From: Stromatinia cepivora
Taxonomy: Eukaryota > Ascomycota > Leotiomycetes > Helotiales > Sclerotiniaceae
Assembly (NCBI GenBank): GCA_014898415.1
Contig: RCTD01000035.1
Span: forward strand, 124,001-188,000
Length of the DNA stretch: 64,000 nt
Direction of reading: 5' to 3'
How positions within the stretch are numbered: position 1 is the stretch's first letter; the number at the start of each line of letters is the position of its first letter. Below, piece by piece: positions 36,254-48,800 of the stretch. Under the pieces are notes generated by a model. It searched no databases and had not been told where the DNA came from. It saw only the letters and a list, made by a program, of their open reading frames with translations. Made by a program: the position numbers and the translations under genes.

Positions 36254-39200
36254 CTTGCTGTTGAGATACTCTTTACGAGCGAATAGATGCGGATGAAGAA
36301 AAGCGAGCTCTGTGAAATTTGCGATAGAGTTGTGGGATTCAGTAGTTGGTGGTTGGTGGTTGGTGGATGGATGTTTGGATGTTGATGGAATTGGAGCTTG
36401 TCGTCGAGAGTCGGCGAGTCGGAGCTTAGAAATAAATCTTGGCGCCCACTTACTGGCGATAAAGCTGCAGTTTCTCACCCACGAGATTTAATCAAAAGTA
36501 ATTAAAACTTTATTTTCACTCCATAAATTCCCCGCGCAGCAATTCTCATTTCTTCTTTCATAATCATCATAATGTGGTTCCTGGATGATCCTTTTATGAT
36601 ATTCGTGCTTTAAAGACGTCATCCATCACGAGAATATCTAAATGCGATTGCAATTTCTGTTTGCAGGCTCAAACTTTGAAGCATTAGAGCACTCCTTCAT
36701 CTGGGTCTTTCTCGTGACATATGTCGATGAGGATATACACATTTTACAGTGCCTTATCGGATTTGATGTTTTAGATATTCTATACTACTTACACTACTTT
36801 GTCCTCCTTGCTTCAATCGTACAGAAGCACCATTCATCTACTCAAGTATCGATTGCTTACAACATGACTATCTTTCACACATTAATTCAACAATCCCGAG
36901 ACCTTCAGCAGGCAAGCATCGAATACCATGGGCACTCAAGTTGACCAATTACTACTATTGGCTTTAGAATCTGGGGCATTATACCACAAGGAATACTCAG
37001 GCCAGAGGACAAAGACAATGCCATCTAGGTATGAGCAAATCACGCAACCTCATCTCAGGATCCACTCATGCGGTCGTCGCCAATACGTCTAATATTTAGG
37101 CCCATAGATTGTTGGTCCATATCGTTTTGTCGGAAACTGATTAGATGAAGTCCTGTCGCATTGTCCTGCGAAGGGAGTCTGCCAATATGTTGTGCACCGA
37201 TAACGATTTGGTTGCCCCTTTCTCATTTCCGGGGGGCCTCTTTCGATGTGCTGTGAACGTCACCAACATTTATTGTTATATCCAGCCAATATTACCCACC
37301 ACTTACCTGTGCATTAACGGTCCGATGTTTCTGGATAAATAGCATCTGCAGATCCTAGCTAAGCTCTCTGTCAAATAGTTCGAATAGGTGGACATGGGCT
37401 TTTCAAAAGCTTGAGTCGCAAATTATTGTTCTAATGTACGGATGCCAAGGATTCCGTGGTATACCACTCGTATCCTGCAAATCGCTCAGATAGAGGGTTT
37501 GTTTATGAAACACTGCCTCTGTCCCGTTGTATCAAAAAGTTGGTAACGGATGTGCTCGGCAGTAGCCTAGCCGGTATCTTTAGACTTCCCTTACCGGAGG
37601 TTAAGTTTTTGGTAACTCCTGGTTACCTGGTGAGAGATATACAGTACCATACAGGATTCATTCGCCATTTCATCAGTATCGGCGGCAACATATGCGGTCA
37701 TCTACTATGAATATACTCACTAACTGCGCCTCTTTCATCTTGCATATTCGCTCGCTTATTGTGGTACCGACACAGGTACGCGCAGCCAACCAATATCATC
37801 ACCATGAAAATTTGTGAAACGAAACATTAAGATGAAGGTACAGTACCTAAATTGAAGAGGGAAGCTAGCGCGCGGTACTTGCAAACACAAAGCCTTCCAA
37901 TTTGGCATTCCATATCATTAGGATCAACCGACATTCTCATCTCAGTCATCTGGCTTAGAAACCAGCATACTGCCAAAACCATCAAAGCGTTTCCAAATGC
38001 TCGTGTTCCTGAAAACAGAGCCCAGATGGATGATTGACACAAGGTTACTCCGTATAAACGCTCGGAGTTCAAGGGTTTCAATCAAACGGAAAGCTTAATC
38101 AATTAGTAACCTTAACGGGTTAGCGTTACCCCAAAGTTTCGACTCATTGTCAATTCATGTCTCAAATCTTCTTTCAACTTGTGAATGAACCATCCAACAA
38201 CAACATATCAATCACAATGCAATTGGATACCACCAACAAGAATTCCAATATCAATTTCCAATTTCATATTAATAATGAATGGAATTAATTGCCTGTAGGA
38301 ATTAGGGATTCACATCACCAACATGTTGATCCTGTCCAGGCTCCTCTTTACTATCCATTTCCACTCGATATGCTGCTCAACTCTACGGTTTACTAATGGG
38401 GTGTATGGAGTCATGAAACGATTTTGAACTATCAAAGCCATAATTATTTCAAATCTATAATTGATTTCTATTCAAATTGTATAAGATTGATTGTCTGATA
38501 TATTTTGAATTAATTTGTTTAAACTTGGAAAAGAATAAACGGAATATTTTGGGAATATCACTCCATTCGGTTTTGATACCATTCCGTGAGTCCGTACACC
38601 CATTCATTGGTGGTCTAGGGGTTCGTAGCGAATCGCTATGGTTATGTGAAACAAGCAGAATCTGCCAGATCCGAAATATCTCTCGCGTCATTACTTCCCT
38701 CAACCGATTTTCGAAACATCCTTACTGATATGCGGCCCCAATCGTGTTGATTCGTTCACAATAGAACGAAGGAACTGGTCACGGCTTTCGGATTGCAATC
38801 AAAGTGTTTGGAGTGCGTACAACCTCTAACCACTCTTTTCAACGCTTGAACCTAAAGATATGCGTACAATTTGCTGGATAAAGGATGGCGCAGCAAATTT
38901 GCTGCAAAGCATCTGCACCTTTACAAACTTTGTGGAACGGTAGGATAAAATATGAAAAGGCTATCTATCCCATTATCCGGGAATCCTTGGGATGGTATGT
39001 TCCACAATCTGTGATTGATAAACCCTTTGTTACCCCCCTCTCAACAAGTGAATCACCCATCTACACTGGTTCTTTCGAATAATCATTCTTCATATAATTT
39101 CAATACTTTCCTTGGAGTCGAAAGTGTTAGCTTTGCATACGATACCATTCACATCTAACGTCACTTCCCTTTTAACGTGAGTGTTTGTTTACATGCGAAT

Positions 39201-39314
39201 ATTTATACAACTTTAAATTCTGACCTTTCTTCTTCAGTTCGACACATTTCGTTAAGAACGTTTCCTGGCTATCCACAAGCCTCACAGTTAATCAAATCTC
39301 TACGCGCCACCAAG
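36254..39314. other. Intergenic, no gene supported
   Basis: Three kb between the divergent V-ATPase subunit f and superoxide dismutase genes. A hydrophobic frame on the minus strand at 37827-38081 was considered and not accepted. One TACTCCGTA motif lies at 38046-38054. No tRNA or transposon was found. Confidence 0.5.
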
Positions 39315-40147
39315 ATGCATTCAAAAGTGATCTCGTCAGTTATTACGACCACAATCCTCGCCCTTGCTCATGCGCAAACTACAACTTTTCCTATAACCGG
39401 CACTTTGGGCAACGCAACTATCCCCGAAGACAATCCAATCGGCCCAATCTACGTCGCCACACTTCCAGACACGGAGTTCTTTAATCCTGATGACCCACGC
39501 GGTAACATCAAAGGCTCTGTCTCCGCAACTGCAAACCCTGACGGCATCGGTGTTCAATTTCAAGTCCAATTCTCCAATCTCCCTACTAGCGGTGGTCCAT
39601 TCCGTAATTACTTCCAATCATAAACCCACCTCCACACCTTCCCTCACTAACATCCACCCCAGTCTACCACATCCACGCCCACCCCGTTCCCTCAGACGGA
39701 AACTGCACCGGAACCCTCGGCCATCTCGACCCCTTCATCCGTGGCGAAACCCCCGCCTGCAATTCTTCTCTCCCCCAAACCTGTCAAGTAGGCGATCTCT
39801 CCGGCAAATACGGAAAAATTGCTGCAGACCCCTTCCAAGCATCCTACGTCGATGATTTTGCGTCAACACTCCCAGGTCTGGGTAGCTTCTTCGGTAATCG
39901 TTCCTTGACGCTGCATTTTGGAAATACTACACGAATCACCTGTGCCAATTTCACCTTGTTGGACGGTGTGGTAGGAGGTAATGATGATGGTGATGGTACT
40001 GCGAATAGTACTCGAGATGGATCGAACGGAACTGCTACCAGCACCGGTGGACCTCTACAATACACAGGTCTTGGCGCTGCTGGAAAATTCAGTGTTCAAG
40101 GTAGTTTGATGGCGGCTGTAGGTCTTGCTTTGGTGTTTGCACTTTGA
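39315..40147 (+). CDS. Extracellular Cu-only superoxide dismutase, probably GPI-anchored
   Basis: Two exons, 39315..39603 and 39663..40147, encode 257 residues; the short intron ends in a CTAAC branch and CCAG acceptor. Signal peptide MHSKVISSVITTTILALAHA. Copper ligands fit His99 and His101 (YHIHAHP), His117 (GHLDP) and His181 (LTLHFGN); spacing resembles fungal Cu-only SODs such as Candida Sod5. Cys111 and Cys190 can form the structural disulfide, Cys129 and Cys137 a second one. The zinc loop of ordinary Cu/Zn-SOD is absent. The tail is Ser/Thr/Gly/Asn-rich and ends in a hydrophobic stretch (SLMAAVGLALVFAL), a GPI-anchor signal. The enzyme converts superoxide to peroxide at the cell surface, useful against host or self-made oxidants. 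All visible catalytic residues are intact. Confidence 0.92.
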
Positions 40148-40915
40148 AAAAGGATATATCGCTATGGATATACTAAAGATGACGATAATGTGGCGGAGGA
40201 GATGTGGAGTTTTGGCGTTGAAAAATATCCATCATACCCGGCGCAAAGCCCACCTAATAAGTGCAATAATGAAGAGAGGGGTTATTTCAACGGGGATTTT
40301 GGGAATCGAAGTGGTTAGATAATTAAATAGCTAGCTGCCTGTTTATAGGTAGTCATATGTGTATAATTCATAAACGTATTGACTTTTATGTTTGGGTGTT
40401 GGGAATGTGAATGTGTGGTGTAATTGGGGTATGAATGGCTTTTGTTTATGTCTTTATGCTCTTATTGCCCTTTCAAATCTTTGTTTTTAAACTTTCATCT
40501 CAAATCCGGTCTTCTTCGTATTGTATTCATCGCCTAGCCAATCCAACTTCCTCAACCTCAAAAACACAACACAGCATCCACATCATCTGCACTCTTACCT
40601 CACCCCTCCATCCCTCCATCACCACATCAGATATCCACTCACCAAGTCCATCCAAATTCCTTCAAGCTTCAACTCCTCCCCGCCCTCCCAAACAAAACAT
40701 ATGCACACGAACACCCGCAGAACACATTTCATTAGCTTCCTTAGAATCCCTCACTCTTCTCATTTCAATTTCATCCTTCATCCTTTATTATTTCATCAAT
40801 GATCAATCATCAATCATTTCTTAGCAGGAAAATATACAAGGAGATAATGCATATAGTAAGATCTCATGTTTCGAACACCTACTTCTAGTTTTGATATCCG
40901 TCTGTGCTGAATCTA

Positions 40916-41455
40916 GGGCTCGTTTGGCAGCAAAAAATATACTACCATTCAAATATTTAATTGAATAGTAGTATTCAAATACTATTAGTGAATCTTATAT
41001 ATTCTATTTGACAACAAAATATATACTACCATTCAAATATGATTCACTTGATTTTCACTTGATTTTCATCTGATTTTCACCTGATCTCCAAATTTGAAGA
41101 TATACTAATATTATTACAACAACGGGATTCGAATTTGGAAATAATATAATAATAATTAGAAATTCTTGAATATTCTTATTTTTAATAATCCGATATAAAA
41201 AAAAAAAAATTTATATCTTCAATTTTGAAATCGTATAATAAATATCATAGATTGTTGAATAGACTAATAACAAAACATCCTATTTTCTATATTCTATTAT
41301 TCAAAATTTTTGTATGGAAATCAATAATAGTATTCAAATACTACCATTCATTTGCTACCATTGAAAATTCTGCCAAACAGAAAAATGATCGATATTCAAA
41401 TACTACCTTTTCAATATTATCAATGGTAGCTTATTTTTTGCTGCCAAACGAGCCC
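40916..41455. mobile_element. 540-bp AT-rich MITE with about 24-bp terminal inverted repeats and CTA target duplication
   Basis: The left end reads GGGCTCGTTTGGCAGCAAAA and the right end is its reverse complement, extending through AAAAAATA. Both ends are flanked by CTA (40913-40915 and 41456-41458), a 3-bp target-site duplication as for PIF/Harbinger (Tourist-like) elements. The interior is AT-rich, has no coding capacity, and repeats ATACTACCATTCAAATA in direct and inverted copies. A second inner copy of the end (TTCTGCCAAACAG near 41370) suggests a nested or rearranged structure. It is non-autonomous; the transposase source is not in the window. Confidence 0.88.
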
Positions 41456-41894
41456 CTAGTGCTAAATCTAGTGCTGAATGCTGCCGGCAGCCGGCTAGTA
41501 TGCATATATGTGCTTCCCTCTTTCAAGCCAAGAGGGACTTATGATAGATAGGTAGGTAGGAGGTAGTGGGTAGCTGCTTCGGGGATTCCGAAGAGGGAAT
41601 GCGGAATCTTTGGGATTAGGAGGAGAAGGGGAGAAGTAATGTGTATGCGTCTATGAGTTAACGTTATCCTTCATCTTTCCCCTCATCCACGACACGCGGA
41701 GAAGCAAGCCTTTCTCAGCTGTCTCATTTCATTTTTCATACACAGTTTCTTTTTATTTTTCCTTCCTCGATGTGGTTGCACCGCGTAGTCCCTTTATCGC
41801 TAGTCTTTTGCCTTATTTCCTGACTTTTATTTGAAGATGTAAATTATTATCTTTATAAGATATCACCTGTGTGTTATTCAGATTACTGAGATAA

Positions 41895-41896
<2 letters not shown>

Positions 41897-41928
<32 letters not shown>
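41897..41928. repeat. (TA)n microsatellite
   Basis: About 32 bp of alternating T and A downstream of the MITE. Confidence 0.95.
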
Positions 41929-41929
<1 letters not shown>

Positions 41930-42623
41930 ATTTCCCCAAAGTTCAAACACATAAAACGATACACTCTTGAGAAATATGAATCCATGAAGAGGTCTTTTCT
42001 TTCTTTTCCGGGGATTGATGTAAACTTAAGCCTTGATTTATTTATACGATATGGTTTATTGGGGAAGTTTTGGGTTTTGAGTTGAGTGTGCGAAGAGAGG
42101 GTTTGGATGAATGAGTGGATTTGAATTATTGGAGTATTGAGTATACGATTGAAGTTTATCTCTGATGTAATTGTAATCCTTTGATTGTTGATTTTGTTAT
42201 GTTTAATAATGGATGTAGAAGTGAAGGAAAGGGATAAATATATGGAATGAATTAAACAATATCAATGTCGAAATCATAAGATAATCCAAGTCCTATGATG
42301 AATTTAAACATATACTGCTATCACGGAACAGGAATAAAGAATAGTATTTCGCAACACAAAAATATATATATTAGATACTTATGTACAATTTTAAATGTAT
42401 TTGATACATAAAAGTCGATAAAAATCCAAAACAATCGAGTAGATATTATATCATCCTCATCTTCTCCTCTGCTGCTCCGCAACTCAATTTCCACTCAATT
42501 TCTCCTCCAACTTCTGTCTAACCTTTTTCATTCAGCGTTAAAAATTACTTAAGTAACATATACATTACATGAATATATTATAACCAGCCCAACATGTAAA
42601 GCAAAAACAAAATTCGCAATCAT

Positions 42624-44740
42624 TTATTGCCTTCTCTCCTTCTCAGCCGTCTCGACCATCTGAGCCGTTGGCCCTTCCTTGGAACTTTATTGGAGGTTAG
42701 TAACTGTATATCTTGAAGATAGTTTAGTGCAGAAAAGAGAGAATGAGGAGCGGAAGTTGTAGGAGAAATTACAAAATTAGAGTGAGATGATGGAAACAGA
42801 ACTAGGGGGCAAGAACAAAGAATTCAATGAATAGATTAAACTTACCGAGTTGAAGTGACTGCACTCTCAGCTTCCATGCTGGGTATCCTCTGCGTCATTT
42901 GTCCAGCTCTAGCCTCAACATCCGCTCCACTCGAATTCGCTGTACCACCCATGACAACATTTGTTCTCTTTGCCCACGCCGCACTCTTTCTGGGGATCTT
43001 GCCTTCCGGATCCGCACACATGCGATCAATCGATTCCAAAGACTGTCCCTTAGTTTCATAGATAAAAAAGAAAGCAAACACCGCAGAGAAAGCACAAGTA
43101 CCTCCAAAGATATAAAATACCTTGGCCTCCAAATTGGCATTCTCTTCGCCCACCAAATATGGCGTCACGAATGCGATTACGAAGTTCCAAAGCCAATTCG
43201 ACGCGGTACTGAGAGCGATACCGCGACCGCGGAGAGCTAAGGGGAACATTTCGCCTGATACGGCCCAGCCGGTAGGTCCCCAGGTACTTGCGAAAAAGAA
43301 AATGTGCACACAGACGAAGGCGAAGAGAACCCATTGAGCGGCCTTGTTTTCGGAGAGCACGCTACCGACGATAGCAATGATGAATTCGCACACTGACATA
43401 CAGATGGCGCCGTAGATAAGGAGGGGGCGTCTGCCGAAACGCTCGATACTCCAGAAGGAAACTGGGGTTGAGAGAACATTGACTGGGTTATGTTAGTTTA
43501 CGTATCGGGAAGAATGTTGGTGGGATAAAAGTTACTTACCGACGTTTGTAATAGTGGACAGGAGGAAAGCACCAGTTAGTCCGACTTGTGCGAAATATGT
43601 GGTACCATAGTAGAAGATGAAATTAACACCGGCTGTAAAATGGTTAGTGGTAATTTCTAATCACGTGTAATGCAGGAGGACATACTTAATTGTTGCATCA
43701 TTTGCACAGTTGTACCGATAAAAGTTCTATAAAGATTGCTTCCACATCTGAAACCTCCAGTGAAAAGATCTCTCCATCCACCCTTTGCATTTTCCATCTC
43801 TTCCCTAGTCTCTTCAACCATGAGATCAAACTCTCTTTCCAAATATGGATCGTCATCCTCACGTCCACGCATTATTTTCAAGGCAGCCTTGGCCTCATCT
43901 GTTCTCCCCTTGGAGATAAACCATCTTGGGGATTCAGGAAGCATGAACAACAAGCCGAAAAATAGGACAGCCGCAAAGACAAATTGCAAACCAATAGGGA
44001 TCTGGAACGAGGCATTACTCTCGATATGTTTGGTACCCTGATTGACTCCCGAAGCAATGAGCAAACCTATCGTGATACCAAATTGATACACACTAATACA
44101 GGGACCTCGAATCTTCTTGGGGCAAATTTCGGTTTGAAAAGCAACGATATTGGCGGATACGAAGCCGATACCGAAACCAGCGATAGTACGACCGGCGGAT
44201 AGTAGAGCAATGGATGGATGAGCGACTTGGAGAACGACACCGGCACAGTAGATAACGCAGCCGATGAGGATAGTGTTGCGACGACCGAATCTGTCGGAGG
44301 AGTAGCCGGAGGCTAGGGCACCGAGGAAGGTACCGACGGAAAGTAAGGAAGTTATAACAGATTTAGCCCAGGTGGGATACATATGACCCTGGAAACCCAG
44401 AGGGTCATTTGAGGGTTCACCATAAGCCAATTTGAAATAATCCACTGTTGTTAAGAGGTGATTAATATATATGCATTTATGACTGTTGAATGGAACAAGT
44501 GTGTATAGAGGGGGAACCAAGTGCTCGAGGGAAGGAATGCGATACTCGAGCAAACAGGTGAGAGAAGAGCAGAAACTTACTTCCAAGGCATCCGTTAATG
44601 TAACCAGCATCATAACCGAAGAGAAAACCACCAGAGGCAGGGAAAGAACATCTGAAGACTTCCCTCCAGGAGAGAGGAGGGTTGTCATATGGATGAGGGC
44701 GAGGAGCGAGCTTTGGCTCGGAATCTTGTGAATTTGTCAT
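42624..44740 (-). CDS. MFS sugar transporter (hexose/glucose type)
   Basis: Five minus-strand exons, 44740..44581, 44444..43686, 43632..43540, 43482..42846 and 42684..42624, encode 569 residues with about twelve membrane helices. Junctions restore family motifs: GYDAGYINGCLGMDYF at intron 1 and QQLTGVNFIFYYGTTYF at intron 2. Other sugar-porter signatures are DRFGRR, PESPRWF, RFGRRPLLIYG, GWAVSGEMFPLALRGRG and ETKGQSLESIDRMC. It imports monosaccharides by proton symport or facilitation at the plasma membrane. The final intron starts at a GTAAGT that overlaps an in-frame TAA: splicing adds about 20 residues (SKEGPTAQMVETAEKERRQ), while retention stops at TSTR. The substrate cannot be read from sequence. 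A glucose-sensor role is less likely because the C-terminal tail is short. Confidence 0.93.
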
Positions 44741-45856
44741 GTTTGGAAATCGTATAGACCAAGTTGATGAAGGATAAAAGTGGGTCATCAAAAAGGGGAT
44801 ACGTGAGACTTTATACAAAACTGAAATGCGGGGGAGCACTGAAATGTTACAGCCACCTTGTTTTTACTGATGCAATATTCCTCTGCAATGTGTCGTGCAT
44901 TGTTGGCAGAATGAAGGATAACGTCGAAACTAAGACAGATTCTCTCCACTTAGAGTGTACTTGACTATCAAGTGCGAATCAAGGTTGATAATACTAACAG
45001 TAGTCAATAGGCCTACGATCACCATTGGCCAATTGGCTCTCCTCATTGACTAAATCAACCCCAATTCTTAGCTTCCAGACCGAAAGAAACGGTTCGAACT
45101 CCCCTTCACACACTCTCAACAGCATCCAAAACCCTCCCCAGTTCTCACATATACCTTGCAAAGCCTACCGTAACACATTATGCACTTCATGCCTATCAAA
45201 AGATTCGCAAATTCGAACAAACATCATACTTCGTCACAAAGACCCCATGCAGTTCATCAATAAGTTATGAGGTTATCTTCAAGATACGCCACAACCGTCG
45301 GCACTTGCCAAAGCGGGGAAAGTTTAGCGTGAGCAACTAAGACGATAGACTTCTGTCAACTAAAGCTAGAGCTAAATGATCTTCAATCTAGACCCCAATA
45401 GATGAAGTACCAAGGATTTTAGGAGGGCCTTAAAGCAGAAATGATACCTTGACGAACCGAGGAAAAATCATATGTTGCAATCGTAACCGAAATTGTACTG
45501 CTACTTTGTAGTTCACGTGAGGGGTGATCAAATGGACAAGAGAAAGAACCAAACACCTAATTCATAAATCGCGTCATGGACTATATTTGATTGATCCTTA
45601 GTATGCCGGTATTAATCGGTATCCATTCGTAAAAACTCACCCAAATCAATACCATTTTCCCATCAATGGATAGTAACCAAGAAAGAAGAAGAGAAAGACA
45701 TGAACATCGTGGTATCTATGCGATAAAAGGAAAAGGTATATGCAATTACAATACATGAAGGGATATTTTCGCCGAAATGCCAAAGACTCCAAACCCAAAA
45801 ATTCAAACAACGCCGTGAAGCAAAGACGTCATATATGTCAAAGGATATTCCAATCA
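44741..45856. other. Intergenic, transporter promoter side
   Basis: Upstream region of the hexose transporter and 3' flank of the C2H2 gene. No gene, repeat or RNA is supported. A GGTTCGAACTCC stretch near 45095 was checked as a tRNA B box and rejected. Confidence 0.5.
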
Positions 45857-48800
45857 TCATGGGTGGCCGTAATATTGCATGTTCTGAGGAGAATTCTGCA
45901 TGTTTTGAGGAGATTGACCATAGGAAGAAGAGCTACCTTGAGCACGACTCATTGGTACTTGTTGGAAGTTGCTCATGGGACTAACAGTCAAGGAATCGAA
46001 GCCAAATGTACTTTGATCCGTCATGCCCAGCATATTTGGAGCTTGGTATGCTGACACCGGAGTAGAGGTCGTGACGAAAGGTTGATTCATCGAAAAATCC
46101 ATAGCAGAGTGGGGTGTATGATTAAAGTTCTGATTGTATTGCATTGGAAAAGGATTAGACCCAATCGAACCAAATGCAGATCGAGGTTGGTGGTCAACCT
46201 TATTTTGAGTAAAGCTAGTTTCGATAGTCCCAAAAGCTGACGGTGGTTGATCAATTTTGAAGCCGGTGTCGATAAAGGATGGTGTATGATGCATATTGCC
46301 AAGGTTAGCAGAGTCCATCGAACCAAATTGTCGTGGCTGATTCATCTGCTGAACATTATACGAATTGGAAAAGATTGGAAATGGCTCATTTGAGACTTCC
46401 TGTGTTATTGGAGTGTGCGTCATCGAGTTCTGCATGCCGTATGTTGATGAAGGGCCTGAAGTAGAGTAAAATGCGGGTTGGTGGAAACCAGCGCTGAACT
46501 GGGGTACCATGGGGATGTTAGGTGAAATGTTTTCCATAACATAAGGACCTGAGCCTTCCAATTTGGTTCCGCCAATTGGAGTTATTGGACTAAAATTTTG
46601 TTCAACTGGGCTGATGATTGTATCAGCATCAACATTCTTCTGATCAACAAGTTGAAGAACAGGCAAACTGATGTGCTCCATATGTTTCGCTAGATGAACA
46701 GTAAGTTTTTTCCAAGTGGTGAAAGATTTTCCGCAGAGTTTGCATGGCTCATCCTGTGGTTTATTTGTTGTTTCGTGGTGGCATTTATCCAACATATCCC
46801 ATGCTAGCTCAGGATGTTTCGCCTTTTTGATGGCAGCTTTTGTCTTTTGTTTAGGCTCTGGTAACTTATGCTCGCGAACTAGATGCTGCAGAAAATTGTC
46901 CTTTCGATAACAGATATGTCTGCAATCATCTATTTCACAAATCCACCACTCCAAATGCCTATGTCTTTCATTCTCATGGCGAACCCAATCGGCCTTTCGT
47001 TTGAATGATTTTGGTTCCCTGCACTTTTCATAAGTACAAGTAAATGGTTGGACATCTTCATGGACATGTTTTGTCCAATCTGAAGGTTTGTGAAATTTCT
47101 TGGCCTTGAAGCACAATTGGCATTCGAATTCCGCTGGAAGATTTCGAGTCGGCGGTAAGGGAACACCTTTGGGGAAAGTTTCACTTGAAAGAGCACCATC
47201 ACCAGGATTTGAATCATCGGAAAAGTCTGTTACAAGTTGCAACGCGCCAGCACTGCGGTCATTCTCCCGGACTTTTCCCTTAGCATCAAATACTGTAGCA
47301 CTTCCGCCTAGTGCAATGCAATGTGGTCTAGCAGGGCAATTGTGATTCATGATGGCTTGCATATGTTTGACCCGTTGATCTAGTAGATTCTTATATCGAA
47401 TTTCTTGCTGATGAGCTATGCGACTCACAAGCCAATTGAACTTTGGGTCCATGTCAGGATTCAGCCGCCGTACGTGCTCCTTGAAACCTTCATAAGTGGG
47501 TATGATTGGTTCCAATAGTGCAGGTTCCATTCTCATGTCACCTTCATCACCTTGCTCATCATCCTCATCATCCTCATCGTCGTGATCAATCGGCTCTGGG
47601 AAGTGCCTGGTGGTAGAAATGGCCGACTCAGGCTCAACCGACGATTGAGGGGCCAAAGTAGGAACAGGTGGACCACCTTGCTTTTTCCAGAGTTCACCGA
47701 TAGCAGATACTGTAGCAGACGCGCTCTCTCTCATAGACAGCTCGCTCTTGCTTCTAGTTCGCCCACTGTCCTTGCGGAGGAATGATAGATTTAGAAGAGG
47801 GCTTTTTGGAGATGCTGCACTCACAGAGCCATTGCGGGCGTGCGGAGGATGATGTGCACTTGTACCGACAGCAGCGACCGTTCCAGTCATTGCCGCTATT
47901 GCGGTGTTGAGACTTGGTGTTGGCTTCCTACTTTTACCAAAGCTGGATGTTCTGGGAGGCCGCGCCAGATTATTCGAATTGTTCTGCTTTTGGTTCATCT
48001 CCGTCGAAGTATCTTGCAAGTTTGATGAGCTGCGAGCCCTCTTTACATGAGTCACCGCGCGTTGTCCCAAGCTCGAAAGATTGGACCAACGCCCTGGTCC
48101 TTTCTTTTCTTGCTTGATCGATAATTTCTTGAGGAAATTACCATCGGCGACGGCATTATAATCCATTAAACTTGACTCACTTTTCCGTCGCGTACCCCAA
48201 GTTGCTGCACGTGATAGTAGTGAGAAGGTATCTGCGTCTCCATTCCACTTTTGGATGGCATCGTTCGCCGTCTCTGGCGCTTGAAAGTCGCTGACTGTCA
48301 TGTATGGTAGCGCAGGAGCATCGTTGAATTGACGTATCTGGCTCATCAATTTTAAATCTACATCGGTTGGGGATTCGCCTTTGATGTTGTAGTAAACTTG
48401 CCCATCAAGAAATCTATTTTCTCTGATGCTTGCCGCATCATCCACTGGCGCTAAATTAACTCCAGCCTGCTCAATTTGCACTGCATAAGTCGAGTCTCTA
48501 GATCTCGGTACATTTGGATCACTAGTTGAATTGCCTCTCTGGCGCCACAATTGCACCTGTATATTTGTGTCATTAATATGCCGCCGCTCTTCTTGTTCTT
48601 TCAGATTGGGAATTTCGGCATCAGAGATCACTTTTCGTCTTTCAGGATCCAATCCAGTCAGGCCCGTTGTATCATTCGGTCTCCACACTCCTTCATCATT
48701 CCGTGATGCGGTCACTTTGGAGCTCTGATTAAAATTTTGGGATGGATATTGATAGTTCTTGAAACCGGTATTCATCTGCTTCCCATATTGACTCATATCC

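Larger units (their letters stand above)
40148..42623. other. Intergenic region carrying a MITE
   Basis: Apart from the MITE at 40916-41455 and a TA microsatellite at 41897, this region has pyrimidine-rich and AT-rich stretches without a gene. It separates the convergent 3' ends of the SOD and hexose transporter genes. Confidence 0.6.

Noticed and set aside
37827..38081. Hydrophobic minus-strand frame (84 codons)
   Set aside because: Looks membrane-like but no neighbouring frame extends it and no family motif is seen.
41225..41551. 108-codon frame overlapping the MITE
   Set aside because: Lies mostly in AT-rich MITE interior and crosses its terminal repeat; not coding-like.
45080..45110. 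GGTTCGAACTCC resembling a tRNA B box
   Set aside because: No A box or cloverleaf pairing in the preceding 60 bases or on the other strand.
47100..48117. Plus-strand frames inside the C2H2 gene
   Set aside because: Antisense shadows of a long intact ORF containing clear zinc fingers.
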